Source: Streptomyces albospinus | GTDB lineage: Bacteria; Actinomycetota; Actinomycetes; Streptomycetales; Streptomycetaceae | Assembly (NCBI RefSeq): GCF_014648695.1 | Contig: NZ_BMRP01000008.1 | Coordinates: 183,721 to 247,720, forward strand | Reading direction: 5' to 3' | Length of the DNA: 64,000 nt | Shown: in pieces, positions 32,825-42,056 of the stretch | Layout: the number at the start of each line of letters is the position of its first letter | Numbering within the stretch: the stretch's first letter is position 1 | Translations under genes and position numbers: made by a program | Notes under the pieces: model-generated | The model's database searches: none | What the model saw: the letters and a program-made list of their open reading frames with translations, nothing else | What the model was told of the DNA's origin: nothing

Positions 32825-34993
32825 GTGGAACCGACCGCGCGGACCACACAGCACCCGCAGAACGCCCCCGGCACCGTCGACGCAGCAGAATTCCCCCGGC
32901 AGTTCGCCCGCACCCGCCGCTTCTCCCTGGGTGTGCCCCGGCAGTTCGGCGTCTCTCCGGACGGCCGGCGGGTGCTCTTCGTCCGTACGGGGTCGGGCAT
33001 CGATCCCGTAGGACGGCTGTGGCAGTACGAGGACGGCGCGGAGCGGCTGCTGGCCGATCCGGCGGTCCTGGTGGGCACCGGTGCCGAGGACGTGCCCGAG
33101 GACGAGCGGCTGCGGCGGGAGCGGGCCCGCGACCGCACCGCCGGCGTGGTGGGGTACGCGGCGGATGACGCCACGCGCGTTGTCGCGTTCGCGCTGTCCG
33201 GCGCGCTGTGGGCAGTGCGTACGGAGGGCGGCGCACCGTTTCCGGTGCCGGCGGCCGGGCCCGTGGTCGACCCGCGCCCGTCTCCGGACGGCCGGTTGAT
33301 CGCGTATGTGAGCAACCGGTCCGTACACGTCGTGGGACTGGACGGCGACGACCGGCAGTTGGCGCGGGCGGAGGGGCCGGAGGTCTCCTACGGGCTCGCC
33401 GAGTACGTCGCCGCCGAGTCGATGGGCCGGACGCGCGGCTACTGGTGGGCACCGGACAGCCGCCGCCTTCTTGTGGCCAGGGTGGACACCTCGCCCGTGG
33501 AACGGCGTTACCTCACCGATCCGGCCGACCCGGCGCGGCCCCCGCAGGTGATCCGCTATCCGTCGGCGGGCACCGCCAACGCGGAGGTCACCCTGCATCT
33601 GCTCTCCGTGGACGGCGAGCGCACCGAGGTGACCTGGGACCGCGTGGCCTACGAATACCTCGTCGATGCCCGGTGGGACGCGCACGGCCCGCTGATCGCC
33701 GTACAGAGCCGTGACCAGCGCGTGCTGCGGACGCTCGCGGTCGATCCGGCGACCGGTGGCACCGAGGTGCTGCACGAGCAGACCGATCCCGCCTGGGTGG
33801 AGATCGTGCCCGGCACCCCGGCCCGTACCTCCTCCGGCGCCCTGGTGCTCCCTGAGGACGACGGCGAGACCCGCCATCTGACCGTCGGCGGCCGGCGGGT
33901 CACACCCGCCGGGCTGCAACTGCGCGAGGTCCTCGGCATCGAGGGGGAGAGCGTGCTGTTCACCGCGAGTGAGGCCCCCGAGGAGACCCATGTGTGGCGC
34001 CATGAGCCCGGCACCGGCAACCGTCGACTGAGCCGCGGACCGGGCCGCTACACGGGTGCGGGGCGCGGCGGGACGGCCGTGGTGGCGGGGCTGACACCGC
34101 GTGGCAGCGAGGTCGGCGTCATACGGGAGGGGGAACTGGAGCCCGCCTCCTACGAGGGCATCGCCTCGCTCGCCGAGGAGCCGGTGGTCTCCCCCCGTCC
34201 CGTCCATCTCCCCCTCGGGGAGCGCGCGTTGCGTGCGGCCCTCTACCTTCCGTCGTGGCACGAGGAGGGCAGTGGGCGGCTGCCGGTACTGCTCGACCCG
34301 TACGGCGGCCCCGCGATGCAGCTCGCCGTACAGGCACGGGGGTGGTTCACCTGTGTTTCCCAGTGGTTCGCCGAGCAGGGCTTCGCGGTCCTGGTGGTCG
34401 ACGGGCGCGGTACGCCGGGGCGCGGGCCGGCCTGGGAGAAGGCCGTGCACGGCGACCAGTTGTGGCCCGCCCTGGAGGACCAGGTGGCGGCATTGCAGGC
34501 CGCCGGGGCGCGCTTCCCCGATCTGGATCTGGAGCGGGTGGCGATCCGCGGCTGGTCGTTCGGCGGCTTCCTCGCGGCGGCGGCCGTACTGCACCGCCCC
34601 GACGTCTTCCACGCGGCGGTCGCCGGCGCCCCGCCCACCGACCAGCGGATGTACGACACCCACTGGAAGGAGCGGTTCCTGGGGCACCCCGACACGCACC
34701 CGGAGAACTACGCGCGCTCCTCTCTGGCCGGCCACGGCCATCTGCTGAGCCGCCCGCTGCTGCTCATCCACGGCCTCGCGGACGACAACGTGGCCGCCGC
34801 GCACACCCTGCGCTTCTCGGCCGAACTGCTCGCGGCGGGCAGGCCGCACACCGTACTGCCACTGCCCGGCGCCACCCATCTGCCGGCCGACGACGCGGTC
34901 ACCGAGAACCTGCTCCACATACAGCGGGACTTCCTCAAGGACGCCCTGCGGGCCCGGGAGAAGGAGATCGGGAAGCGGTCCATCGGGGAGTGA
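32825..34993 (+). CDS. S9 family prolyl oligopeptidase / dipeptidyl peptidase IV-like
   Basis: 722 residues. An eight-bladed beta-propeller (about residues 30-440, with FGVSPDGRRVLFVRTG and ISPDG-like repeats) precedes the alpha/beta-hydrolase domain. The triad is S578 in GWSFGG, D653 or D654 in GLADDNV and H685 in GATHLP. A DPP-IV type Glu pair (ARLVAEYVAAESMGRTRGYWW in spirit, here GLAEYVAAESMGR) would anchor the substrate N-terminus, so aminodipeptidase activity is likely. There is no signal peptide, so it is cytosolic. GTG 32825 has AGGAGG upstream. Confidence 0.85.
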   Translation: MEPTARTTQHPQNAPGTVDAAEFPRQFARTRRFSLGVPRQFGVSPDGRRVLFVRTGSGIDPVGRLWQYEDGAERLLADPAVLVGTGAEDVPEDERLRRERARDRTAGVVGYAADDATRVVAFALSGALWAVRTEGGAPFPVPAAGPVVDPRPSPDGRLIAYVSNRSVHVVGLDGDDRQLARAEGPEVSYGLAEYVAAESMGRTRGYWWAPDSRRLLVARVDTSPVERRYLTDPADPARPPQVIRYPSAGTANAEVTLHLLSVDGERTEVTWDRVAYEYLVDARWDAHGPLIAVQSRDQRVLRTLAVDPATGGTEVLHEQTDPAWVEIVPGTPARTSSGALVLPEDDGETRHLTVGGRRVTPAGLQLREVLGIEGESVLFTASEAPEETHVWRHEPGTGNRRLSRGPGRYTGAGRGGTAVVAGLTPRGSEVGVIREGELEPASYEGIASLAEEPVVSPRPVHLPLGERALRAALYLPSWHEEGSGRLPVLLDPYGGPAMQLAVQARGWFTCVSQWFAEQGFAVLVVDGRGTPGRGPAWEKAVHGDQLWPALEDQVAALQAAGARFPDLDLERVAIRGWSFGGFLAAAAVLHRPDVFHAAVAGAPPTDQRMYDTHWKERFLGHPDTHPENYARSSLAGHGHLLSRPLLLIHGLADDNVAAAHTLRFSAELLAAGRPHTVLPLPGATHLPADDAVTENLLHIQRDFLKDALRAREKEIGKRSIGE

Positions 34994-34998
34994 GGAGG

Positions 34999-35050
34999 GC
35001 GGCGCCCCCGGCACGCGGCACGGTAGGCCGTGCGTCCTGAGGGGCGCCGC
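34999..35050. terminator. Bidirectional terminator between convergent genes
   Basis: GCGGCGCCCC (34999-35008) pairs exactly with 35041-35050, and an inner stem GCACGG/CCGTGC fills the loop. It stands between the S9 peptidase and the convergent isochorismatase-fold gene. Confidence 0.7.
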
Positions 35051-35062
35051 GGTCCTCCGGGG

Positions 35063-35707
35063 TCAGCGGGCGCGGCGCGGTCGCTTCCAGCAGCTGCGCA
35101 CCTCGTCGGTCGTGGTGACGGTGGCCACCAGGGCGAGGGTGTTGCGGACCATCGCGGGGGTGTACTCGGCGGGCACCCCCGCAATGGCGTCCGCGGGCAC
35201 CACCGCCACATAGCCGAGGTTGACCGCGTCGAACACCGCATTGGGGATCGCCACATTCGCCGAGACCCCGGTCACGACGAGCGTGCGGCACCCGAAGTTG
35301 CGCAGCAGCGCGTCGACTTCGGTGCCGGCGACCGGTGAGAGCCCGTGCAGTCTGCGCACCACCAGGTCGTTCTCCGACACCGGTATCGGGTCGGCGATCC
35401 GTACGGCCGTGGACCCGCTGATCTGCTGCACGGGCAGCCGCTCGGCCGCCGTGAAGAGCCGGGCGTTGCGGCTGGCCCCGCGGCCGTCGGGTCGCCGTTC
35501 GGCGACCGCGTGCAGTACCTGGACACCGGCGTCGTGCGCCGCCGCCACGAGGCGTGCGATATTCGCCAACGCTCCTGATGTGCGGGCCGCTTCGGCCAGT
35601 TCGGGCAGCGCGCTGTCCGTACCGACCACGCCGCGCTGGCACTCGACGGTGAGCAGCACAGTGGAGGCCGGGTCCAGCTGCTCGATGAGCCGGGCGTCCG
35701 AAGGCAT
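35063..35707 (-). CDS. Isochorismatase-fold (cysteine hydrolase superfamily) protein lacking the catalytic triad
   Basis: 214 residues. The fold is evident from STVLLTVECQRGVVG, GVQVLHAV, ENDLVVRRLHGLSPVAGTEVDALLRNFG and LVVTGVSANVAIPNAVFDAVNLGY. In active family members the Asp, Lys and Cys of the triad lie at three of these places. Here they read E22, R118 or R119, and A153 (after Asn-Val). Hydrolase activity by the usual mechanism is therefore unlikely. The strand-helix order and the cis-peptide region look intact, so the protein is probably folded. ATG 35707 has AGGGG upstream. Confidence 0.8.
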   Translation of the reverse strand: MPSDARLIEQLDPASTVLLTVECQRGVVGTDSALPELAEAARTSGALANIARLVAAAHDAGVQVLHAVAERRPDGRGASRNARLFTAAERLPVQQISGSTAVRIADPIPVSENDLVVRRLHGLSPVAGTEVDALLRNFGCRTLVVTGVSANVAIPNAVFDAVNLGYVAVVPADAIAGVPAEYTPAMVRNTLALVATVTTTDEVRSCWKRPRRAR

Positions 35708-35916
35708 TGCCAGTCCCCTCTGCGGACGCGCGCACCGGCGTCCGCGTATGCGTTGAGGTCCGCGCCCACGGCGCAGGCGCCCCCGTCCCCGCCCACGGCC
35801 GTATCCGCGGCTGCGGCGGGTGGGGTGAAGACGCGCGAGAGTATCCACCATTGCGCCCGTCCGGAAGAGCCCCCATGATTTCTGACACTCTTTCAGATTC
35901 GCGGAGGGCAGTGGGG

Positions 35917-36381
35917 ATGACCGACACACAGCGGCACGGACGCCGGATCATGATGACCCCGTCCGAACTGGAGGCGTTCCTGGCGGCGCAGCGGACCTGC
36001 CGGGTGGCGACGGTCGGCGGGGACGGATCGCCACATCTAGGGGCGCTGTGGTTCGTCTGGGACGGAACCGCGCTGTGGCTGTATTCGATCACCCGCAGCA
36101 AGCGGCGGGCGCAGCTCCGCAAGGATCCGCGGGCCTCGGTGCTCGTCGACGACGGACACGAGTACGGAGAGCTGCGCGGCGCCGAGCTGACGGGCCGCGC
36201 GGAGTTCGTCGGCGAGTCCCCGCGCCGCGGCGACCCGTGTCCGGAACTGGCCGCTCCGGAGCGGCTGTTCGCCGAGAAGTACTTCGGCATCGAGGAGATG
36301 CCGCACGACGGGCGGCACGCCTGGCTGCGCCTGGCACCGGAGTCCGTGGTGTCCTGGGACTTCCGCAAGATCCCGGGGTGA
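35917..36381 (+). CDS. PPOX / F420-dependent split-barrel flavoprotein
   Basis: 154 residues. MTPSELEAFLAAQRTCRVATVGGDGSPHLGALWFVWDGTALWLYSITRSKRRAQLRKDPRASVLVDDG is the split beta-barrel of the pyridoxamine-phosphate-oxidase-like F420/FMN enzymes (TIGR03618-like). Ser/Arg in SKRRAQLRKDPR contact the cofactor phosphate. Such enzymes reduce quinones, biliverdin or aflatoxin-like substrates with F420H2, or bind heme or flavin. GTG 35911 and ATG 35917 are both possible starts. GGAGGG lies just upstream. Confidence 0.82.
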   Translation: MTDTQRHGRRIMMTPSELEAFLAAQRTCRVATVGGDGSPHLGALWFVWDGTALWLYSITRSKRRAQLRKDPRASVLVDDGHEYGELRGAELTGRAEFVGESPRRGDPCPELAAPERLFAEKYFGIEEMPHDGRHAWLRLAPESVVSWDFRKIPG

Positions 36382-36550
36382 GGGCGCGCGGGGCACCGCG
36401 CACCGGTCCTCTCGTCGGCCGTGCGGCGATCACATTGTCAGTGGTCTCTGCGAGAGTGGGGTAGGTCAGCCCGCTCCGCTCGGCGGCGCCTGCGGGGCGG
36501 GGCAGCTCCGGCCGCGACGGCCGGGCGCCGACGAGGACGAAGGAGATCCG

Positions 36551-38029
36551 GTGAACGTGCTCTTCCCCGCGCTGCGCGACGGCTCACCCGCCCCCGCGCT
36601 GCGCTTCGGCGACCGTGCGCTGAGCCATCGCCAACTGGCCGCGGTGGCGGGCCGGCTCGCCGACCGGATCGTCGACCGGAGCCCGGCGGGCGGCGCGGCC
36701 CGGATCGCGGTCTGGGCGACGCCGACGCTGGAGACCGCCGTCGGCGTGGTGGCCGCGCTGCTCGCCGGAGTGGCCGCGGTGCCGGTGAATCCGAAGATCG
36801 GCGAGAGCGAGCTGGCGCACATCGTGGCGGACAGCACGCCGTCGCTCGTGCTGGCCGAGCCGGGGGCCGACCTGCCGGGCCCGCTCGCCGGGCTGCCCCG
36901 CGTCGACATCGAGGTCGCCGCACCCGCCGAGGAGGCCGCGCCGGGTCCGCTCCCGCTGGAGCCCGGCGACGAGACGCCGGCGCTGATCGTCTACACCTCA
37001 GGTACGACCGGGCCGCCCAAGGGCGTCGTCCTCCCGCGGCGCGCCATCGCGCACACCCTCGACGCCCTGGAGGACGCCTGGCAGTGGACGGCCGGCGACG
37101 TGCTGGTGCACGCCCTGCCGCTGTTCCACGTCCACGGCCTGATCCTGGGCGTCCTCGGTCCGCTGCGGCGCGGCGGCAGCGTCCACCACCTGGGGCGCTT
37201 CAGCACCGCAGCAGTCGCCCGGGAGCTCTCCGCGGACGGCACGATGCTCTTCGGCGTACCGACGATGTACCACCGCCTGGCGCTCGACGCCGGCCGGGAC
37301 CCGGTTCTCGCCAAGGCACTGAGCCGGGCCCGGCTGCTGGTCTCCGGCTCCGCCGCACTGCCGCTCACCGACCACGAGCGGATCACGGCCGCCACCGGCC
37401 GGCGGGTGATCGAGCGCTACGGCATGACGGAGACGCTGATGAACACCAGCGTCCGGGCTGACGGCCCGGACGCCACGGGCACGGTCGGGGTGCCGCTCCC
37501 GGGGGTGTATGTCCGGCTCGTCGACGACGCGGGCCAGGCCATCGAGGCGAACGACGGCGAGACCGTCGGCGAAATCCAGGTCCGCGGCCCGAACCTCTTC
37601 GCCGAGTACCTGAACCGCCCCGACGCCACCGACGCCGCCTTCGACGGCGGCTGGTTCCGTACGGGCGACATGGCCGTCCGCGACGCCGCCGGGAACTACC
37701 GCATCGTCGGCCGCAAGGCCACCGACCTGATCAAGAGCGGCGGCTACAAGATCGGCGCGGGCGAGATCGAGAACGCCCTCCTGGCACACCCGGGGGTCGC
37801 CGAGGCCGCCGTCACCGGTGCCCCGGACGAGGACCTCGGCGAACGGATCGTCGCCTGGGTCGTCACCGAGACCGGCCCCGACGCCGGCCCCGCGCCCACC
37901 GCCGACGAGCTCGCCGACCACGTCGCCCGCCAGCTGGCACCCCACAAGCGACCACGCACCGTCCACTTCGTGGCGGCACTGCCCCGCAATGACATGGGCA
38001 AGGTGCTGAAGCGAGAGCTCCATGCATGA
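36551..38029 (+). CDS. matB: Malonyl-CoA (methylmalonyl-CoA) synthetase
   Basis: 492 residues, very close in memory to S. coelicolor MatB. The adenylation loop is VYTSGTTGPPKG (148-158), followed by LFGVPTMYHR, RLLVSGSAALP and ERYGMTETLMNTS (A5), GWFRTGDMAV (A7), and the catalytic lysine K484 in NDMGKVLKREL. The P-loop to A5 spacing is that of the family. The enzyme ligates malonate or methylmalonate to CoA with ATP, supplying extender units. GTG 36551 has AAGGAG upstream. It overlaps the next gene by eight bases, so the two are translationally coupled. Confidence 0.92.
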   Translation: MNVLFPALRDGSPAPALRFGDRALSHRQLAAVAGRLADRIVDRSPAGGAARIAVWATPTLETAVGVVAALLAGVAAVPVNPKIGESELAHIVADSTPSLVLAEPGADLPGPLAGLPRVDIEVAAPAEEAAPGPLPLEPGDETPALIVYTSGTTGPPKGVVLPRRAIAHTLDALEDAWQWTAGDVLVHALPLFHVHGLILGVLGPLRRGGSVHHLGRFSTAAVARELSADGTMLFGVPTMYHRLALDAGRDPVLAKALSRARLLVSGSAALPLTDHERITAATGRRVIERYGMTETLMNTSVRADGPDATGTVGVPLPGVYVRLVDDAGQAIEANDGETVGEIQVRGPNLFAEYLNRPDATDAAFDGGWFRTGDMAVRDAAGNYRIVGRKATDLIKSGGYKIGAGEIENALLAHPGVAEAAVTGAPDEDLGERIVAWVVTETGPDAGPAPTADELADHVARQLAPHKRPRTVHFVAALPRNDMGKVLKRELHA

Positions 38030-39491
38030 GCATGCGCCGGCGCCCCTGCCGAGCCAGCGGCTGACGGCCCGTCAAGCCCTGGCGGCCGTAACGGATGCGT
38101 ATGTGGAGCTGACCGAGGGCGGCGGCGAGGGCTCCCGGGGGCCGGGAACGCCCGAAGCAGCCCACCCTTCCGCGGCAGCACCCCTGCCCGGCGCTCCGGG
38201 GCCCGGCACACCGGAGCACGGCCCGCAGGACGACGGCCCGCTCGGCTGGCGCGGCTACGGCGCCTCGCGGGAGCGCGCCCGAGCCCGGACCGGCGAGGAC
38301 GAGTCGGTGATCACCGCGCGCGGGACGATAGGCGGCGCCGAAGCCATCGTGCTCTCCTTCGAGTTCGGCTTCCTGGGCGGCTCACTCGGCGAACGCACCG
38401 GCGACCGGCTGGAAGCCGCATACACCGAGGCGCGTGAGCGGAGGCTGCCACTCGTCTCGCTGATCGCCACGGGCGGCAGCCGGATGCAGGAAGGCATGCG
38501 CGCCCTGACACAACTCCAGCGCGTCGCCCGGCAGTCGGCGCTGAACCGCGCCGCGGGGCTCCCGCAGATCGCCGTACTGCGCGATCCGACCACCGGCGGC
38601 GGCTGGGCGACGCTCGGCGCCGGAGCCGATGTGATCCTGGCGCTGCCCAAGGCCCAGGTCGGCTTCGCGGGCTCACGGGTACGCCCCCCGGACGCCGACC
38701 CCGCCGCGTACTCCGCCGAGGGGCAGTTCGCCGCCGGCCAGGTCGACGCCGTCGTCCCGGCCGACCGGCTCCGTGCCACCCTCCAGCGCTGGCTCCGACT
38801 CCTCGGCGGTGCAAGAGGGTTGCCCCACGATCCCGCCGAACCGGCCACCGCACCGGATGCCCTCGGCGCGGCCGACCTCCCGGAAACCGGCTGGGACGCG
38901 GTGGGCCGGGCCCGCGATGCCCGCCGGCCGCGCGCCGAGTCGTATCTGCGCGCGTACTTCGACGACCGGGAGGAGATCAGCGGCGACCGGTGCGGCGGAC
39001 GCGACCCCGGCATACGGTGCGGATTCGGCCACCGCGACGGCCGGACCATCGCCTTCGCGGCCCAGTGCGGCACGGCCACCCGCCCGGCGGGCTTCCGTAC
39101 CGCGACCCGCCTGGTCCGGCTCGCGGACCGGCTCGGCATCCCGGTCCTCACCCTGGTGGACACCCCGGGCGCCGCCAACGACGCGGACGCGGAGCGCGCG
39201 GGCGCCGGCGCGGCCATCGCCGACACCTTTGCCGCGCTGGCCTCCGCCCGAGTGCCGGTCACCTCGCTCCTCATCGGCGAGGGTGGATCGGGCGGCGCGC
39301 TGGCCCTCGCCGCACCGGACCGGCTCTGGGCCACCCCGGACAGCTACTTCTCGGTGATCGCCCCGGAACTGGCCGCCGCCATCCTCAAACGCGACACACA
39401 CCAGGTCCAGGAGACCGCCGACCAACTCCGCATCCGCCCACAGGACTTGCTGGAACTGGGCGTCATCCGCGAGATCGTCGGCAGGAGGTGA
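38022..39491 (+). CDS. Acyl-CoA carboxylase carboxyltransferase (fused beta-alpha type)
   Basis: 489 residues. Two crotonase-like halves are visible. The AccD half contains EAIVLSFEFGFLGGSLGERTGDRLEAAYTEA, LVSLIATGGSRMQEGMRALTQLQR and GGGWATLGAGADVILALPKAQVGFAG. The AccA half contains RLADRLGIPVLTLVDTPGAANDADAE, TSLLIGEGGSGGALALAAPDRLWATPDSYFSVIAPE. The oxyanion-hole Gly pairs are kept. It joins carboxyl from biotin to acyl-CoA. No biotin carboxylase or carrier gene lies near, so those subunits must be encoded elsewhere. An eight-base overlap with matB implies a shared role in making malonyl- or methylmalonyl-CoA. Confidence 0.85.
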   Translation: MHEHAPAPLPSQRLTARQALAAVTDAYVELTEGGGEGSRGPGTPEAAHPSAAAPLPGAPGPGTPEHGPQDDGPLGWRGYGASRERARARTGEDESVITARGTIGGAEAIVLSFEFGFLGGSLGERTGDRLEAAYTEARERRLPLVSLIATGGSRMQEGMRALTQLQRVARQSALNRAAGLPQIAVLRDPTTGGGWATLGAGADVILALPKAQVGFAGSRVRPPDADPAAYSAEGQFAAGQVDAVVPADRLRATLQRWLRLLGGARGLPHDPAEPATAPDALGAADLPETGWDAVGRARDARRPRAESYLRAYFDDREEISGDRCGGRDPGIRCGFGHRDGRTIAFAAQCGTATRPAGFRTATRLVRLADRLGIPVLTLVDTPGAANDADAERAGAGAAIADTFAALASARVPVTSLLIGEGGSGGALALAAPDRLWATPDSYFSVIAPELAAAILKRDTHQVQETADQLRIRPQDLLELGVIREIVGRR

Positions 39492-39793
39492 GCGACCGGG
39501 GCCGGCGGGGAGAGCGGTGGAAGGGTGGGCACGCCCGGCGCGAGGATGGGTGAGCGCACCCGTCGCGGGGGAGGGTGGGCACACCCGGCACGAGAGAGGC
39601 CGCAATCACGGGACTGCGAGACCAGCAGAAGAGGGGATCAGCGGACGGAGGACCAGCGGATAGAGGTGCAATGGATAGAGGATCAGCGGGACAGCGCGAC
39701 AGCCGCTCCGCACCCCGTTCTCCCCTCCCTTCCTCCCCCCCTCTCTCTTCCTCCCCCTCCCTTTGTGCCGCGTTCCGCCGCGGACTCCGCTTC
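39492..39793. repeat. Non-coding block with G-rich repeats and a pyrimidine tract
   Basis: Two near-identical units GGGTGGGCACRCCCGGCRCGAG start near 39523 and 39571. AGAGG/ATCAGCGGA/ATAGAGGT-type repeats follow to about 39700, and then a run of almost only C and T (39715-39765). No gene is supported. G-runs and the pyrimidine tract could form G-quadruplex or triplex structures. Confidence 0.55.
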
Positions 39794-40720
39794 TCAGGAG
39801 CCTCCGGCTCCCACCTCCGCGCCGACGCTCTCCCCTGCCGTCCGCAGCGCTCGCACGGCGGCACGGATCGAGGGACGACGGTCGGCGTCCGCGCGCCAGA
39901 TGGCGTAAACGTGGCGGCGCATCGTGTGCCGTACCGGCACCACGCTCACCCCCGCCGGCACCGGCCCACGCCCCAGCCGCGGGGCCACCGCGACGCCCAA
40001 CCCGGCCGCAATCAGGGAGAGTTGAGTGTGATGCTCCTCGGCCATATGCGCGATCCGCGGTTCAACTCCCCTGCTGCGCAGGGTGAACATCAGCCAGTCG
40101 TGGCAGAACTCCCCCTGCGGCCAGGAGATCCACTCATCGTCCGCGAAGTCCTCCAGCTCCACCGACCGCCGTCCGGCCAGCGGATGGTCCGACGGCATCG
40201 CCACATCCGCCGGATCGTCGAGCAGCGGAGCCTTGGCCAACCCGTCGGGCAGTGACAACGGCCGGTTGTACCAGTCCAGTACGACCGCCAGATCGAGGTC
40301 GCCGCGGACCACGCCACGCACCGACTCGTCCGGCTCCAGCTCCGTCAGCCGGGGACGCAACTGCGGGTGTTCGGCGCGGAGCGAGACGAGCGCGAACGGA
40401 AAGAGGCCGCGCGCCGCGGTGGGGAACGCGCCCAGTCGCAGCTCACCCACCGCCTGGCCGCGATGCGCTTCCAGATCGGCCTGCGCCAGCTCGACCTGGG
40501 AGAGGATGCGCCCGGCATGATCGGCGAGCAGCCGTCCGGCGTCGGTGAGCCGCACCCCGCGCCCGTTCTTGGCCAGCAGTTGCTGCCCGGTCTCGCGTTC
40601 CAGCTTGGCGATCTGCTGCGAGACCGCCGAGGTCGTCACATGCAAACCGTCGGCCGCCGCACTCACCGAACCGTGCCGGGCGATCGCAGACAACGTCCGG
40701 AGGCGATCAAGATTCAACAT
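39794..40720 (-). CDS. LysR-family regulator
   Basis: 308 residues. The N-terminal winged helix MLNLDRLRTLSAIARHGSVSAAADGLHVTTSAVSQQIAKLERETGQQLL is the LysR motif, and the substrate-binding domain runs from about residue 90 (VGELRLGAFPTAARGLFP). It is divergent from the EamA exporter gene across 74 bases, and LysR proteins usually regulate such neighbours. The intergenic region holds ATGTAAGCAATGCTAAGCG close to the start codon, a candidate LysR box. The effector is unknown. Confidence 0.88.
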   Translation of the reverse strand: MLNLDRLRTLSAIARHGSVSAAADGLHVTTSAVSQQIAKLERETGQQLLAKNGRGVRLTDAGRLLADHAGRILSQVELAQADLEAHRGQAVGELRLGAFPTAARGLFPFALVSLRAEHPQLRPRLTELEPDESVRGVVRGDLDLAVVLDWYNRPLSLPDGLAKAPLLDDPADVAMPSDHPLAGRRSVELEDFADDEWISWPQGEFCHDWLMFTLRSRGVEPRIAHMAEEHHTQLSLIAAGLGVAVAPRLGRGPVPAGVSVVPVRHTMRRHVYAIWRADADRRPSIRAAVRALRTAGESVGAEVGAGGS

Positions 40721-40794
40721 GTAAGCAATGCTAAGCGATACCTGCCACGAATTCTCACTTGTGCTACGTATTTGCAGACCGCATCGTAGACGCC

Positions 40795-41949
40795 ATGAGC
40801 ACCGCCGCGGGCACACCCACCGCCTCCAGCAACACCCCAGCCCCTCCCGCCACGACCACCGCGATCACCGCGACGCCGGGGATGCCCGCGACGTCAGGAA
40901 CGCCCAGGACGACCGCACTGTCCGCGACACCCGCGGCACCCGCGACGCCTGACACGACCGCATCACCTGCGATAGCCGCTACGGGCGCGACGACCTCAAG
41001 GGCGGCGACCGGCCCCGCCCGAGCCACCGCCGCCGACACCACCGCCCCCGGCGGTGGGCGCACCCGCCGGCGCGCCTTCGGCTGGCGGATCCGCTTCGCC
41101 TTCCTCTGCCTGGTCTGGGGCTTCAGCTTCCTCTTCATCAAGGTGGGCACCGAGGGCTTCGCGCCGCTCCAGGTCACGCTGGGCCGCGTGGCGTTCGGCG
41201 CGCTGGTACTGCTGGCGATCCTCGTGATCAAGCGCGAACGGCTTCCGCGGTCGGCACGGACCTGGGGTCACCTCGCGGTCGCCGCGTTCCTCCTCAACGC
41301 GCTGCCGTTCTCCCTCTTCGCCTACTCCGAGCTGACGATCCCCTCCACCCTGGCCAGCATCTGCAACGCCACCTCACCGCTGTGGGGCATGGCACTCTCG
41401 GTCGTCGCGCTCTCGGAGGACCGCCCCACGCGCCGCCGGGTCGCCGGGCTGGGCATCGGCTTCCTGGGCGTGCTCACCGTCCTCGGCGCCTGGCAGGGCT
41501 TCGCCGGCACGGACCTGACGGGCACCGCGATGGCGCTCGGCGCCTCCCTCAGCTACCCCATCGGCTGGATCTACGTCCGCCGCACCCTGGGCGGTACCCA
41601 GCACTCGCACCTCGCCATGTCCAGCACCCAGCTCCTGCTCGCCACCCTCCAACTCGCCGTGGTCACCCTCCTGTTCAGCCCTCCGCCGACGGCGTACCCG
41701 ATCATCCCGCTGCTCGCCGTCTTCGCCCTCGGCGCCCTGGGCACCGGCGTCGCGTTCCTCCTCCAGTACGGCCTGGTCGCCGAGATCGGGCCCACCACAG
41801 CCCAGATGGTCACCTACTTCATCCCCGTCATCGCCACCGCCTCAGGCGTGGCCCTGCTCAACGAGCACCTGGCGTGGAACACCCCCGTAGGCGCCCTCAT
41901 CGTCCTGGCCGGCGCCGCCCTCACCCAGAGCAAGCCGCGCAGCACATAG
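40795..41949 (+). CDS. EamA-family (DMT) transporter with a Thr/Ala/Pro-rich N-terminal extension
   Basis: 384 residues. About 10 hydrophobic helices from residue 105 on form two EamA repeats (LCLVWGFSFLFIKVGTEGFAPLQVTLGRV at the start of the first, GASLSYPIGWIYVRRTLGG at the start of the second). DMT proteins export metabolites such as amino acids and sugars. The first about 85 residues from ATG 40795 are almost only Thr, Ala, Pro, Ser, Gly. They are unusual, and a later start is possible, but no other good start appears before the membrane part. The gene is paired with the LysR regulator. Confidence 0.85.
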   Translation: MSTAAGTPTASSNTPAPPATTTAITATPGMPATSGTPRTTALSATPAAPATPDTTASPAIAATGATTSRAATGPARATAADTTAPGGGRTRRRAFGWRIRFAFLCLVWGFSFLFIKVGTEGFAPLQVTLGRVAFGALVLLAILVIKRERLPRSARTWGHLAVAAFLLNALPFSLFAYSELTIPSTLASICNATSPLWGMALSVVALSEDRPTRRRVAGLGIGFLGVLTVLGAWQGFAGTDLTGTAMALGASLSYPIGWIYVRRTLGGTQHSHLAMSSTQLLLATLQLAVVTLLFSPPPTAYPIIPLLAVFALGALGTGVAFLLQYGLVAEIGPTTAQMVTYFIPVIATASGVALLNEHLAWNTPVGALIVLAGAALTQSKPRST

Positions 41950-41991
41950 ACACCAGCCCCCACCCCACCGCACCCCGCCAACCTCCACCAC

Positions 41992-42015
41992 CAGGAGCAG
42001 GAGCAGGAGCAGGAG
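41992..42015. repeat. Four CAGGAG hexamers
   Basis: CAGGAG is repeated exactly four times (41992-42015) between the convergent EamA and MocR genes. It is non-coding and could slip. Confidence 0.75.
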
Positions 42016-42056
42016 TCAGGTGTCGGGCGTCAGATGTCATGTGCAAGCCGCCCGCC

